Assembly: GCA_027391075.1 (NCBI GenBank)
Contig: DAHYHI010000015.1
Location: 1 to 64,000 of the forward strand
Reading direction: 5' to 3'
Length of the DNA: 64,000 bases
From: JAJZAM01 sp027391075
Lineage (GTDB): Bacteria > Actinomycetota > Acidimicrobiia > Acidimicrobiales > Palsa-688
The notes beneath the pieces are model-generated. The model had not been told where the DNA came from. It was given only the letters and a program-made list of their open reading frames with translations, and did no database searches. The position numbers were made by a program, and so were the translations under genes. Shown here piece by piece: positions 45,242-54,016 of this stretch; position 1 is the stretch's first letter; each line of letters begins with the position of its first letter.

Positions 45242-46462
45242 CTACGCTCGCGGGTTCTTGGCTATGTTTGCGAGCACGCCCACTCCGAATAGGGAAATCA
45301 CCAGCGCCGAACCACCGAAGGACACGAAGGGGAGTGGCACCCCGGTCACCGGGAAGACGCCGACTACGGCGCCGATGTTGATCACGGCCTGACTGGCGAT
45401 CCACGCCGTGATACCGGTGGCGAGGAGATAGGCATAGCGCGTTGGGGCCTTGGCTGCTATCCGCACGCCAACGAGGACGAGGCTCGCGAACAGCCCACTG
45501 ACGAACAGGCCACCAACAAGGCCGGTTTCCTCCCCTATGACCGCAAAGATGAAGTCGGTCTCGGCGTTCGGCAGGTATCCGTAGCTTGCCAGGCTCGCCC
45601 CGATGCCGTCACCGACGAGATGACCGTTGCTCAACGCCACGAGTCCTTCCACGGATTGGTATCCGCTGTTATAGGCGTGAGCGAACGGGTGCAAGAAGGC
45701 CGTTATGCGACTCCAGCGATAAGGAGATGCCTTTGCGAGACCGAACGCTCCCACCACCGCTGATGCTCCCATTCCCGCCATCCATCTCCCCGGAATTCCC
45801 GCGGCGAAGAGCATGGAAGCTGCTACCACCGCTACGACCATCGTCGTGCCCATATCCGGCTGCACCATCACAAGAGCCCCGACCAGGGCGAGGACCAAGA
45901 ACACGGGAGCCGCCTGGTATAGCCAGGGCCCTCGACCGGCACGCCGGTCTAATACGTCGGCCGCGAAGAACACCAATGCCAGCTTGGCGAACTCTGAGGG
46001 CTGGATCTGAACGGTCGAGGTCCCGATCCATCTCGTAGCCCCCCCGGCGCTGACACCTACACCGGGGACCAGGACGATTACCAGCAGCGCCACGGAACCC
46101 CACATGAAGACCGGGGTGATCCGACGCCAGACGCCGTGATGGACCTTGGAGGCCACAAAAAGCCCGGCCCAGCCCAACGCGAGCCATATCCACTCCCGCA
46201 CGAGATAGTGCCACGGGGAGCCAAACAGCTGAAGGCTGGTGATCGAAGAGGCCGAGAAGACCATGACCACGCCGATCATGCACAGAACCCCAACTAGGGT
46301 TATGAGAAGCCAGAAATTCCCGCCGTGCGAAACCGACGCTCGCGCCTTTGCGGGACTCGACGCAGAGGGCCCGTGCCGGCGTGGACCAGGCGAGGTCTTA
46401 GGAGCAGCTGCTCTGAGTCGTTTGGAGCTCCCCGCAAGGGGACTCTTGGTCGGTGCGACCAT
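45242..46462 (-). CDS. ftsW: Septal peptidoglycan polymerase FtsW (SEDS family)
   Basis: The 406-residue SEDS protein has about ten membrane segments after a basic cytoplasmic N-terminus (residues 1-46). Recognised segments are GGATRWIGTSTVQIQPSEFA, the STRP-like loop with ADVLDRRAG, and PNAETDFIFAVIGEETGLVG, with LPFVSFGGSAL near the end. An ATG at 46462 has GGAGG nine bases upstream. It normally works with the transpeptidase FtsI, which is absent from this cluster. Confidence 0.95.
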   Translation of the reverse strand: MVAPTKSPLAGSSKRLRAAAPKTSPGPRRHGPSASSPAKARASVSHGGNFWLLITLVGVLCMIGVVMVFSASSITSLQLFGSPWHYLVREWIWLALGWAGLFVASKVHHGVWRRITPVFMWGSVALLVIVLVPGVGVSAGGATRWIGTSTVQIQPSEFAKLALVFFAADVLDRRAGRGPWLYQAAPVFLVLALVGALVMVQPDMGTTMVVAVVAASMLFAAGIPGRWMAGMGASAVVGAFGLAKASPYRWSRITAFLHPFAHAYNSGYQSVEGLVALSNGHLVGDGIGASLASYGYLPNAETDFIFAVIGEETGLVGGLFVSGLFASLVLVGVRIAAKAPTRYAYLLATGITAWIASQAVINIGAVVGVFPVTGVPLPFVSFGGSALVISLFGVGVLANIAKNPRA

Positions 46463-46527
46463 TTGCTACGCCTCCACGTTCGAACGATAGACCGGACTTC
46501 TTACTTGCAGGAGTTGCTCGGCGCCAC

Positions 46528-47556
46528 TCACCCTCCGCCGCCTCTGGCCAGGAAGTCAGCGTAGAACGACCCGAGCGCGACAGCAGTGAACAGGCCCGAA
46601 AGGATCCAAAAGCGTATGATGACGGTGGTCTCGGGCCAGCCGAGAAGTTCGAAGTGATGGTGGACGGGGGCCATCCTCAAGATCCTGCGGTGGAACAGCC
46701 TGAAACTCGCCACTTGCAAGACGACGGATGCCGTCTCGATGACAAAGAGTCCCCCTATGATGAACGCGAGGAGGTCGACGTTCTCTAGCAGGGCAAGAAC
46801 AGCGATACCCGTTCCAATGCCCAAAGAACCCGTGTCACCCATGAAGATCTTGGCGGGAGCGGCATTGAACCACAGGAACCCGGCGCACGCACCAATGAAG
46901 GCCGTCGCAAGGGCTGCCTCGTCCAGCGGTGCCGGGTTCTGGTAGATCGGAAAGTGTCGAAATTGGTAAAAGCCTATGATCGTAAAGGCGGCAAAGGCGA
47001 AGACCGACGACCCTGCGGCGAGACCGTCAAGGCCATCGGTGAGGTTGACTGCGTTCGAGAACCCGACTATCACCAGCACGGCGAAGATGACCCAGCCCAC
47101 CTTGCCAAGGTCTATTCCGGTCGAGTTGTACCGAGTGAACGAGAGATGAGTGTCGACTTTCAACCAGGTGACAGCACTGATGGCGAAAGCTAGGGCTACG
47201 ACGAGTTGAGCTCCGGCCTTTGCCCGCTTGTTCAACCCCAAGCTTCGCTGGTGATGAACCTTTATCCAATCGTCGACTAGGCCGATACCTGCGGCCGCTA
47301 CGATCGTTGCCATTGCTGCAATCCCGCGGGTCGTGAAAGCCGAACCGAAGTGGGCCACGACATAGCCCACGACGACTGACCCGATTAGGGCAATCCCTCC
47401 CATGGTCGGAGTTCCTGCCTTGGTCAGGTGCTGCTTGGGTCCGTCCTCTCTTATCTGCTGGCCGATACCTCGTCGCACGAGGCGGCCGATCAGCACAGGG
47501 GTCGCGAGCATGCAGATAACCATGCCGACCAGTCCCGCTGCTAGGAGGTCGCTCAC
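46528..47556 (-). CDS. mraY: Phospho-MurNAc-pentapeptide transferase (MraY)
   Basis: The 342-residue membrane enzyme makes lipid I. Recognised elements are KAGTPTMGGIALIG, DDWIKVHHQRSLGLNKRAKAG and NAVNLTDGLDGLAAG, all typical of MraY. The C-terminal HHHFELLGWPE is intact. About ten membrane segments are present. A GTG at 47556 shares GTGA with the murE stop. A 65-bp gap without a gene separates it from ftsW, where murD would usually lie. Confidence 0.96.
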   Translation of the reverse strand: MSDLLAAGLVGMVICMLATPVLIGRLVRRGIGQQIREDGPKQHLTKAGTPTMGGIALIGSVVVGYVVAHFGSAFTTRGIAAMATIVAAAGIGLVDDWIKVHHQRSLGLNKRAKAGAQLVVALAFAISAVTWLKVDTHLSFTRYNSTGIDLGKVGWVIFAVLVIVGFSNAVNLTDGLDGLAAGSSVFAFAAFTIIGFYQFRHFPIYQNPAPLDEAALATAFIGACAGFLWFNAAPAKIFMGDTGSLGIGTGIAVLALLENVDLLAFIIGGLFVIETASVVLQVASFRLFHRRILRMAPVHHHFELLGWPETTVIIRFWILSGLFTAVALGSFYADFLARGGGG

Positions 47557-49004
47557 AGGCCTGCGCGACGGGTCGAATGTATGCGGGTCAGGGCTTCTTT
47601 GACGACAGCGACGTCGTCGAACGGGATCAGCTTTCCCCCTACTTCCTGGTACTTTTCGTGGCCTTTTCCGGCGATGACCACCACGTCACCTGCCTGCGCT
47701 GTCGCCAGGGATGTGGCGATAGCCTCGGCGCGATCCAACTGCGACAAGGCAGAAGCTTCGGAGTCGGAGACGCCCTGCAGGATCTCCGCAACGATTGCAT
47801 CAGGATCCTCGGATCGAGGGTTGTCCGAGGTAACTATCAGCAGGTCGGCGAGCCTCGATGCGACCGAACCCATCATCGGTCTCTTCGAGCGATCCCTTTC
47901 ACCGCCCGCCCCGAAGACGACTATCAGACGTCCGTCGCAAATCTGGCGGGCGGCGCCGAGCACGCTGGCCAGACCGTCAGGAGTGTGTGCGTAGTCCACG
48001 ATGACGCTAAAGGGCTGCCCGGCGTCGACCGTCTCGAATCGCCCGGGAACTCCTTCTAGATCGGACAACCCCTGGGCGACCACATCGGCTGGGACCTCCA
48101 ATGCCTCCGCACAAGTTGCCGCGCCGAGGGCGTTGGACACGTTGAAATGTCCTCCCAGGGACAGTTTAACCTTCTGACCTCTCCATAGGAAGCTACTGCC
48201 GGCAGGGGTCATCTCCAAGCCGGAGATCTGCCCTGTAGAGAAGGTCACTACCGGGGTAGAACCTTCCGAGAGCATCTCGGCCAGCCTCTGACCCCAGGGG
48301 TCGTCGCTATTTACTACCGCGACACCAATACGCCCTGGTTCGAACAGACGGACCTTAGCCTGGAAGTATGACTCCATGTCTCCGTGGTAGTCGAGGTGCT
48401 CTGGAGTCAGGTTTAGGAACAACCCTGCAGCGAACCTGATGGCGTCACAGCGGTGTTGGTCAAGGGCGTGGGATGACACTTCCATGGCGACGGCCTGCCC
48501 TCCTGTCCCACGCCAATCCGCCAGCAGCGCCTGAAGCTCGGGCGCCTCCGGGGTGGTCCTGGTCTGGGTAAGGGTGCCTATGGCCATCGCCTTCCAACCG
48601 TTTGCGTCGAAAATCGCCCGCAGCATCGCAGCGGTTGTCGTTTTGCCGTTGGTACCTGTCACTCCGACCACACGCAGCCCGGCCGACGGCCGGTCCCAAA
48701 CCACGTCGCTGATCGGCCCGAGAGCCCTCCTTACCGAGGCGACGACCACCTGGGGAACCTCTAGGTCGAGCTCGCGCTCGCAAAGAAGAGAGGTCGACCC
48801 GTTCGCTACCGCCTCGGGAGCGAACGAGTGTCCGTCGACGACGTTGCCGGGTATGCACGCAAACATGGAAGCAACACCACTGCGGCGCGAATCGATCACC
48901 ACGCTCGACACATCGACTGTCACGTCACCAACGATTCGGCTTAGGAGGCCCAACTCGTCGAGGCCGGCTGCTTGGACTAACTCACCGAGCTGCACTGTCG
49001 TCAA
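47553..49004 (-). CDS. murE: UDP-MurNAc-tripeptide synthetase (MurE), meso-diaminopimelate type
   Basis: The 483-residue ligase adds the third stem residue. The ATP loop is VVGVTGTNGKTTTAAML, and the motif TSDNPRSEDP (DNPR) points to meso-diaminopimelate as substrate. EVSSHALDQHR and IVDYAHTPDGLASVL are also conserved. The ATG at 49004 lies 30 bp after the ftsL stop with no ftsI between, and its stop is coupled to mraY by GTGA. There is no murF after it. Confidence 0.96.
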   Translation of the reverse strand: MTTVQLGELVQAAGLDELGLLSRIVGDVTVDVSSVVIDSRRSGVASMFACIPGNVVDGHSFAPEAVANGSTSLLCERELDLEVPQVVVASVRRALGPISDVVWDRPSAGLRVVGVTGTNGKTTTAAMLRAIFDANGWKAMAIGTLTQTRTTPEAPELQALLADWRGTGGQAVAMEVSSHALDQHRCDAIRFAAGLFLNLTPEHLDYHGDMESYFQAKVRLFEPGRIGVAVVNSDDPWGQRLAEMLSEGSTPVVTFSTGQISGLEMTPAGSSFLWRGQKVKLSLGGHFNVSNALGAATCAEALEVPADVVAQGLSDLEGVPGRFETVDAGQPFSVIVDYAHTPDGLASVLGAARQICDGRLIVVFGAGGERDRSKRPMMGSVASRLADLLIVTSDNPRSEDPDAIVAEILQGVSDSEASALSQLDRAEAIATSLATAQAGDVVVIAGKGHEKYQEVGGKLIPFDDVAVVKEALTRIHSTRRAGL

Positions 49005-49034
49005 GCACCATACCAGCCGCTCATGGCCTAGTTG

Positions 49035-49601
49035 TCACGGCTGACCCGCCATGAGCGACTTGACCTTCGGCCAGTTGCTGTCGCTGCTCGGTGTCATTGC
49101 GGCCGGTTGGAGGGCTCCATTCGGGCCTGAGGCCGATCCAGTCGAGTCGACTCCGACAGGTTGATCAGCCGGCGACGGAGTCAGGTACTTGACAGAAGAC
49201 GGCTGAACCATTCCCAGCTTGCCTTCCGCCGTTGAGATGATGTTGGCCGGAGAAGACAGTTGGGCAACCTTCAGCCGCAGGTTCTGATACGTAGTCTCCT
49301 GTTGGGAGATCTGGGCGTTGGTTCTGTCGAGGGAGAACTGCTGTTGAGCCAGAACGACGTGGACGTACACGAGCGCCAGGCAGACGAGAGTCGCTGCGAC
49401 TATCGAGACGGCCAGTGCCGCTCGGGGAGTCGGACGGTAGCGAGCTCGACTGCCCATCTCAAGGAGGCGCAGGTGACTTTCACCGGGCTTGCGCGGGGCG
49501 TCGACTGCCGCCGACAGCGGCTCACCTGCTGAGTAGGGCCCGGCATATCCCATCGCGTTGCTATTGCCCCGGGAACGCAGCTCCGATGCAGCCCGGCTCA
49601 T
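49035..49601 (-). CDS. ftsL: FtsL-like septum formation protein
   Basis: The 188-residue bitopic protein has a long, Ser/Arg-rich cytoplasmic N-terminus, one membrane segment (about residues 61-84) and a short coiled coil (SLDRTNAQISQQETTYQNLR). A Pro/Ser-rich tail ends it. FtsL is weakly conserved; the place between rsmH and murE, where ftsL-ftsI lie, decides the name. It is probably the FtsQLB-type partner. It starts at an ATG at 49601. Confidence 0.85.
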   Translation of the reverse strand: MSRAASELRSRGNSNAMGYAGPYSAGEPLSAAVDAPRKPGESHLRLLEMGSRARYRPTPRAALAVSIVAATLVCLALVYVHVVLAQQQFSLDRTNAQISQQETTYQNLRLKVAQLSSPANIISTAEGKLGMVQPSSVKYLTPSPADQPVGVDSTGSASGPNGALQPAAMTPSSDSNWPKVKSLMAGQP

Positions 49602-49614
49602 GATTCCATAGCCT

Positions 49615-50562
49615 TCATGTCTTAGACCCTCCGCCTACGACCGCTTCGACGGCGCGCATCCGAGCGCTCTTAGCTCGGTGATTTCGCTGTAGCTCCGACT
49701 GCGACGGTCTGCGGGCACCACGGAACATCAACTCCACCTTCGGCGCTGCGCCGCACATACATGGAAGTTGCGGGGGGCACGTGCAACCGCCGGTTGAGGC
49801 CCACCGGAAACGGTCTTTGACGATCCTGTCCTCGCCGGAGTGGTACGAAAGCACTACGAAACGGCCGGCTGGTGCCAGGCGACCAATCAGAGAGTCCACG
49901 GCAGGGCCGAGGAGGACCAGTTCGTCGTTGACGGCCACGCGCAACGCTTGGAACACTCGCCGAGCCGGATGACCTCCGCTTCGCCGTAGAGCGGCAGGTA
50001 TGGCGGAGGTGACGACGTCCGCCAAAGCGGTCGTCGTGCTCAGCGGGCGCCCATCGACGATGGCCCTCGCTATTCTCCCAGCCATGCGGGTCTCGCCGTG
50101 CTCGCTGAACAGGCGTGCCAGCTCAGCCGCCGACCAACCATTGACTATCGCCTCAGCTTTAAGCGGGCTCGAAGGGTCCATCCGCATGTCAAGGGGACCA
50201 TCCAGCTTGTAGCTAAAGCCACGTTCGCCGCGATCGAGTTGGGGCGAACTGACACCCAGGTCCATTAGAACGGCCGACAGAGGCGCTCTCGTTGCGGCCT
50301 CAAGGATCTCGGGCGCTCTGGCGAAGCTCCCCCGCTCGAGCTGGATCCGGTCCTGAAAGCCGGTCAGGGCCTCTTGGGCTGCGTGCAGGGCATCGGGGTC
50401 CTTGTCGATACCGACGAGCGCTAGTTGCGGCGCCTTCTCCAGGAGAGCCTTGGCGTGGCCAGCCCCTCCGACAGTGCAGTCCAAGTAGATGCCGGCGGGA
50501 GTGTTCGCTAGGAGCTCGACCACCTCGTAGAGCATCACAGGCTCGTGCGTAAAGCCGTTCAC
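49615..50562 (-). CDS. rsmH: 16S rRNA m4C1402 methyltransferase (RsmH/MraW)
   Basis: The 315-residue SAM enzyme methylates N4 of cytidine 1402 in 16S rRNA. FTHEPVMLYEVVELL begins the protein, YLDCTVGGAGHAKALLE is the SAM loop, and MDLGVSSPQLDRGERGFSYK with PLDMRMDP are family signatures. The GTG at 50562 (VNGFTHEP) is chosen, with CGAGG just upstream. The same frame is open well past it but there is antisense/sense shadow of mraZ, so the long version is not used. Confidence 0.96.
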   Translation of the reverse strand: MNGFTHEPVMLYEVVELLANTPAGIYLDCTVGGAGHAKALLEKAPQLALVGIDKDPDALHAAQEALTGFQDRIQLERGSFARAPEILEAATRAPLSAVLMDLGVSSPQLDRGERGFSYKLDGPLDMRMDPSSPLKAEAIVNGWSAAELARLFSEHGETRMAGRIARAIVDGRPLSTTTALADVVTSAIPAALRRSGGHPARRVFQALRVAVNDELVLLGPAVDSLIGRLAPAGRFVVLSYHSGEDRIVKDRFRWASTGGCTCPPQLPCMCGAAPKVELMFRGARRPSQSELQRNHRAKSARMRAVEAVVGGGSKT

Positions 50563-50729
50563 CGCTGGGCCTCGGGCAATCCGCAGCCCCTCGACCAGCC
50601 AGCCGTCGGGATGTCTCCCCGGTTCGGGCGAGCGGGAGCAGGAGACGGAGAAGGGGACTCCCGCCCTGCTGGTCGGAGGGCTGCGCATAGCCCGATGCTG
50701 GCACCTTGCGAGTAGGCCATGACGAAGTA

Positions 50730-51152
50730 TCAGACCCCTACACCGAGCATGGCGTCGCCCGCCGCCTCTTGAACGGCCCACGCCGTCGGGTTCCACAGTT
50801 CTATGTGGGTGAGAGCACCCATCACCAACACAGTCGAACCCTCCCCCAGACGGGCAAAATCTCGGAGGTAGGCTGGTAGAGCGAGACGTCCCTGTGCATC
50901 CAAGTCGAGTTCCGTAGAGCCCACCGAGAAGGCGCGAGCGCGGTTCCTGTCCTCGGTGCTGCCGTCCAACAGCGGTGCCATCTCGGCGGCTTTCAACTCG
51001 AACGCCGCTGGAGTCCAGACGGCCAGGCACCCTTCGTTGTACTTGGACACAACCGCTGAAGCTTCGAAGCTCAAACGGAAGCGGCGCGGCAAGATGATCC
51101 GCCCTTTCCCGTCCAGGGAGTGCTCGTATCTCCCTACGAACTTCGTTTCCAC
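50730..51152 (-). CDS. mraZ: Transcriptional regulator MraZ
   Basis: The 140-residue protein has two SpoVT/AbrB-like halves: FVGRYEHSLDGKGRIILPRRF at the start and SVGSTELDLDAQGRLALPAYL in the middle. MraZ binds repeats in the dcw promoter. It starts with a GTG at 51152 and its promoter carries fitting boxes. A 167-bp gap to rsmH shows no clear feature. Confidence 0.95.
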   Translation of the reverse strand: METKFVGRYEHSLDGKGRIILPRRFRLSFEASAVVSKYNEGCLAVWTPAAFELKAAEMAPLLDGSTEDRNRARAFSVGSTELDLDAQGRLALPAYLRDFARLGEGSTVLVMGALTHIELWNPTAWAVQEAAGDAMLGVGV

Positions 51153-51198
51153 GTGCCACTGACTCCGTCCTCTGAGCGCACAGGGTCCCTCCCTTTCG

Positions 51199-51242
51199 CG
51201 CCACCATGCCCCACTTTATGGCCTGTTCCCCCACCGTGTCAA
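51199..51242 (-). promoter_or_regulatory. dcw promoter with three MraZ-type boxes
   Basis: On the minus strand TTGACA (51237-51242), 18 bases and TAAAGT (51213-51218) form a near-consensus promoter 60-odd bases before the mraZ start. TGGGG boxes lie at 51229-51233 and 51209-51213 and a TGGCG variant at 51199-51203. The periods are 20 and 10 bp, so all fall on one helix face, as in known MraZ operators (TGGGN repeats every ten bases). Autoregulation is inferred. Confidence 0.7.
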
Positions 51243-51399
51243 TCGTTGTTGGGCGCGAGGCGCGCAGTTAGGACTGGAACGCGCTTGTCGACCGCGGCGG
51301 AACCGGCTGAGGGAACTCCGCTACGCGTACCACTTGAGCGCCTCAGCCTGCGACGCAAGAGGCAATATGCAAGGCGACCGCCTCGGTGGCTTTGGCCTT

Positions 51400-52137
51400 C
51401 TACTCGTCTAACAACAGACCCACGAACGCCGCCGCAAGGTGCTCCCCCAATGGCTTGCCCAAGCCGCAGGCCACCCCCGTCAGCTGTCCTAGCTTGGCTT
51501 CCTCCGGCTTTCTGAGTAAAGCGGCGTGCAGTCCGGGATCCCAGTTCAAAAGTGCGGCAGATTGGAACAAAGCTCCGGACTGCGTGCGCCGCTGCGATAT
51601 TCCCACGACCTTGCGCCCTCCCAAAGTGACCTCGCCCGGCCCCAGACCAGCGAAGCACACCACCTTGGACCAGGGGCTATGACTCATAGGACCGTCCCAG
51701 ACCATCGCCGAGGCGCCAATGGCTTTCGCCCAGAGCCCTCCCAGCCATCTTGCGGCCTTCGAGATATCGGGCTGGAACAGGACGTCACCTGCCGGCACGA
51801 ACACGTCGACCCAGACGACCTCCCCGGGTCCGACCAGCACGGCGCTACCTCCGCTGCGCCTACGTGCGATGTCCACGTCAGCCCGCCGTGCAACGTCCTC
51901 GTTCACGTCTGCCGCCGACTGGCTAGCTCCGAGCACCAGCGCCCGCTTCGACGCTTCTAGGACTGAGACCAGCCGTACGGATTCTCGCATCGAGGCGATG
52001 GATGCGTCATGCAATGCGCCGGCTGGCCCGTTGCGGCGCAACACCGTCCAGTCTCTGTAGCGCTGTAGATCGGCTCCGAGACCGGGGATCAAGATCGCAC
52101 GGTCAAGCCGAGAGAACGCTCTCAGCGCCAGACCCAA
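51400..52137 (-). CDS. Lipoate-protein ligase A-like (BPL/LPL fold) protein
   Basis: The 245-residue protein shows the biotin/lipoate ligase signature RRRSGGSAVLVGPGEVVWVD (about residues 92-111) and GGRKVVGISQRRTQSGALFQ (near 174-193), which includes the Lys of the family. It may attach lipoate or a related group, or be an octanoyltransferase-like protein. The start is uncertain: the frame opens with a TTG at 52137, overlapping the HNH gene by 35 bp. The 150-odd bases between it and the mraZ promoter hold no gene. Confidence 0.8.
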   Translation of the reverse strand: MGLALRAFSRLDRAILIPGLGADLQRYRDWTVLRRNGPAGALHDASIASMRESVRLVSVLEASKRALVLGASQSAADVNEDVARRADVDIARRRSGGSAVLVGPGEVVWVDVFVPAGDVLFQPDISKAARWLGGLWAKAIGASAMVWDGPMSHSPWSKVVCFAGLGPGEVTLGGRKVVGISQRRTQSGALFQSAALLNWDPGLHAALLRKPEEAKLGQLTGVACGLGKPLGEHLAAAFVGLLLDE

Positions 52138-52618
52138 GGTACGCGCTCCACTCGCTGCGCATCCTCGCGCTCGCCACCAGCAGAAACGTACGTTGGCGCG
52201 GAGGGGTCGGCGGATGCCTCAGCCGCATCCCGATCTCTTCCAAGAGCCGGTCCTTCTTGTGAAAGTTGCACGCGCGGCACGCTGCGACGACATTGTCCCA
52301 GGAGTGGCCCCCACCTCTGGACTTGGGCACCACGTGGTCGATGCTCTCGGCCTCCGCACCGCAATACTGGCACTTATGACCGTCCCGGGCGAAAACTGCC
52401 CTGCGGTTCAGAGCGGCCCGGGCGTGATAGGGGACCTTCACGTAGTACCTCATCCGCACCACCGACGGCTCCTCGAAGCAAAGCTTCTCGGATCGAAGCA
52501 CCCGATCTGAAGGGTGGAGCAACTCGGCTTTGTGCTCCAGCGTCAGCATAAGGGCTCGCCGAGACGACACGACGCAAAGAGGCTCATAGGTGGCATTGAG
52601 GACAAGAGCCTGCGTCAT
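52103..52618 (-). CDS. HNH endonuclease family protein
   Basis: The 171-residue protein has an HNH domain: CQYCGAEAESIDHVVPKSRG with the catalytic His, then WDNVVAACRACNFHKKDR. Two CxxC pairs form its zinc site. The N-terminal part (ALVLNATYEPLCVVSSRRA) is typical of the chromosomal actinobacterial form, common and not part of a phage or intein here. It starts with an ATG at 52618 and overlaps the lipoate-ligase-like gene. Confidence 0.92.
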   Translation of the reverse strand: MTQALVLNATYEPLCVVSSRRALMLTLEHKAELLHPSDRVLRSEKLCFEEPSVVRMRYYVKVPYHARAALNRRAVFARDGHKCQYCGAEAESIDHVVPKSRGGGHSWDNVVAACRACNFHKKDRLLEEIGMRLRHPPTPPRQRTFLLVASARMRSEWSAYLGSGAESVLSA

Positions 52619-52716
52619 GCCACTCTTCTCTTATCGCCTGGAATGCCCCAACGGGTCGGCTGAAAGTATCGCTCGTCGAGCGAGGCGGGAGCTTCGTATG
52701 CTCACGACTTCTGATC

Positions 52717-52965
52717 TTAGTCTGCACCCGCAGTCATCCGCTTGCACCACTCTAGATAGTCGATCACGTCACCCGAGGCCGCCTCGTCCTCATGCCCGTA
52801 CATCGTCTGCAAGCGAAACCGTAGGTAGTCGAGCCTAGGTAACGGGATCGGCGGCCACGTGACCCACCAACGATGCGGAACGAACCTCGTCAATACCGCC
52901 CACAGGTCAGGACGGCGAAGAAGTGCCTTTGCGATGCCGGCAGTGGCGAAAGTATTAGGCCGCAC
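52717..52965 (-). CDS. Small actinobacterial protein of unknown function, 82 residues
   Basis: From the GTG at 52965 the protein reads VRPNTFATAGIAKALLRRPD and later LPRLDYLRFRLQTMYGHEDE, ending DYLEWCKRM. The pattern of Pro/Trp-rich middle (RWWVTWPPIPLP) and Y-L-R-F-R-L-Q-T-x-Y-G recalls a small conserved protein of actinobacteria. The frame is open further upstream, but that part is antisense to moxR. Its function is unknown. It is divergent from moxR (43 bp). Confidence 0.72.
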   Translation of the reverse strand: MRPNTFATAGIAKALLRRPDLWAVLTRFVPHRWWVTWPPIPLPRLDYLRFRLQTMYGHEDEAASGDVIDYLEWCKRMTAGAD

Positions 52966-53008
52966 ACCTACTACGCTAAACGAAAGAAGAATCGCTGCGG
53001 AGGACTTG

Positions 53009-53995
53009 ATGGACCGACAACCCGCGACCGCCGTGGTGGTCGAACCGTTCCGCGAGTTGTTCCGGTCCATCGTGGCGAACGTGGCCACGGTCGTACGCGG
53101 CAAAGACTCTACGGTCGAACTTGCGGTCATCTGCCTTCTCAGCGAAGGTCACCTCTTAATAGAGGACGTTCCCGGCGTAGGAAAGACCACGCTTGCAAAG
53201 GCCCTAGCGAGAAGCTTCGACCTGGAATGCCATCGGATTCAGTTCACACCCGATCTCCTGCCCTCTGACGTGACCGGGGTGAGCCTGTACAACCGGGATA
53301 CGACGTCATTTTCTTTCCGACCGGGTCCGATCTTCGCGAACGTCGTCATTGCCGACGAGATTAACCGTGCGTCGCCCAAGACCCAGTCAGCCCTTTTGGA
53401 GGCGATGCAGGAACGCCAAGTCTCAACTGACGACATGACAAGGCCCCTACCGGAGCCTTTTATGGTCGTTGCCACTCAAAACCCGGTAGAGCACGAGGGC
53501 ACCTACCCTCTGCCCGAAAGTCAGATCGACAGGTTCCTGATGCGGCTAAGCCTCGGCTACCCAGATAAGGCGTCAGAGCTGGCGATGCTCGTCGCAGCCG
53601 GCGAAGTCTCTGCGGGTCCGGAGGTTCTACCTGTAGTAGCCGACAGGGGAACGGTTCTTGCGATGATCCGTGCAGTCAAAGCCGTCTACGTGGCGGGCTC
53701 CCTTCGCGAGTACATAGTCGAGCTCGCCAGCGCCACCCGTCACAACCCTGCGATAACGCTTGGCATGTCACCTCGCTCGACGCTGGCCTTGCAGCGCGCA
53801 GCGCAAGGGCTGGCAGCATCTGCGGGGCGCACCTATGTAACGCCAGACGACATCAAGACAGTCTTTGCCCCTGTTGTAGCGCATCGGATTGTCCTGCAAC
53901 CGTCGCTAGTGGCCTCGGGAGCGGAGGTCGGCGACATCCTCCGTGAGGTCGAACGGTCGATCCGGGTTCCCGCCGGGCGGACCTCGGCGATCTGA
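53009..53995 (+). CDS. moxR: MoxR-family AAA+ ATPase
   Basis: The 328-residue AAA+ protein has Walker A EDVPGVGKTTLAKALA (residues 52-67), Walker B VVIADEINRASPKTQSALLE and the sensor region VVATQNPVEHEGTYPLPE. MoxR proteins act as chaperone-like ATPases, usually with DUF58 and transglutaminase-like partners as here. The ATG at 53009 has GGAGGA four bases upstream. It leads a three-gene operon. Confidence 0.95.
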   Translation: MDRQPATAVVVEPFRELFRSIVANVATVVRGKDSTVELAVICLLSEGHLLIEDVPGVGKTTLAKALARSFDLECHRIQFTPDLLPSDVTGVSLYNRDTTSFSFRPGPIFANVVIADEINRASPKTQSALLEAMQERQVSTDDMTRPLPEPFMVVATQNPVEHEGTYPLPESQIDRFLMRLSLGYPDKASELAMLVAAGEVSAGPEVLPVVADRGTVLAMIRAVKAVYVAGSLREYIVELASATRHNPAITLGMSPRSTLALQRAAQGLAASAGRTYVTPDDIKTVFAPVVAHRIVLQPSLVASGAEVGDILREVERSIRVPAGRTSAI

Positions 53996-54016
53996 CTGGA
54001 CCTCGGAGCCGCCCAA

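Noticed and set aside
46463..46527. A hidden or frameshifted murD between mraY and ftsW
   Set aside because: Only 65 bases lie between the two genes. They hold the ftsW ribosome site and no coding remnant.
49005..49034. A remnant of ftsI between ftsL and murE
   Set aside because: The gap is 30 bases and no penicillin-binding motif (SxxK, SxN, KTG) occurs in nearby frames.
50563..51234. N-terminal extension of rsmH to 539 residues
   Set aside because: The extra 224 codons run through mraZ and its control region, are Arg/Gly-rich shadow sequence, and RsmH proteins begin just before FTHEPV.
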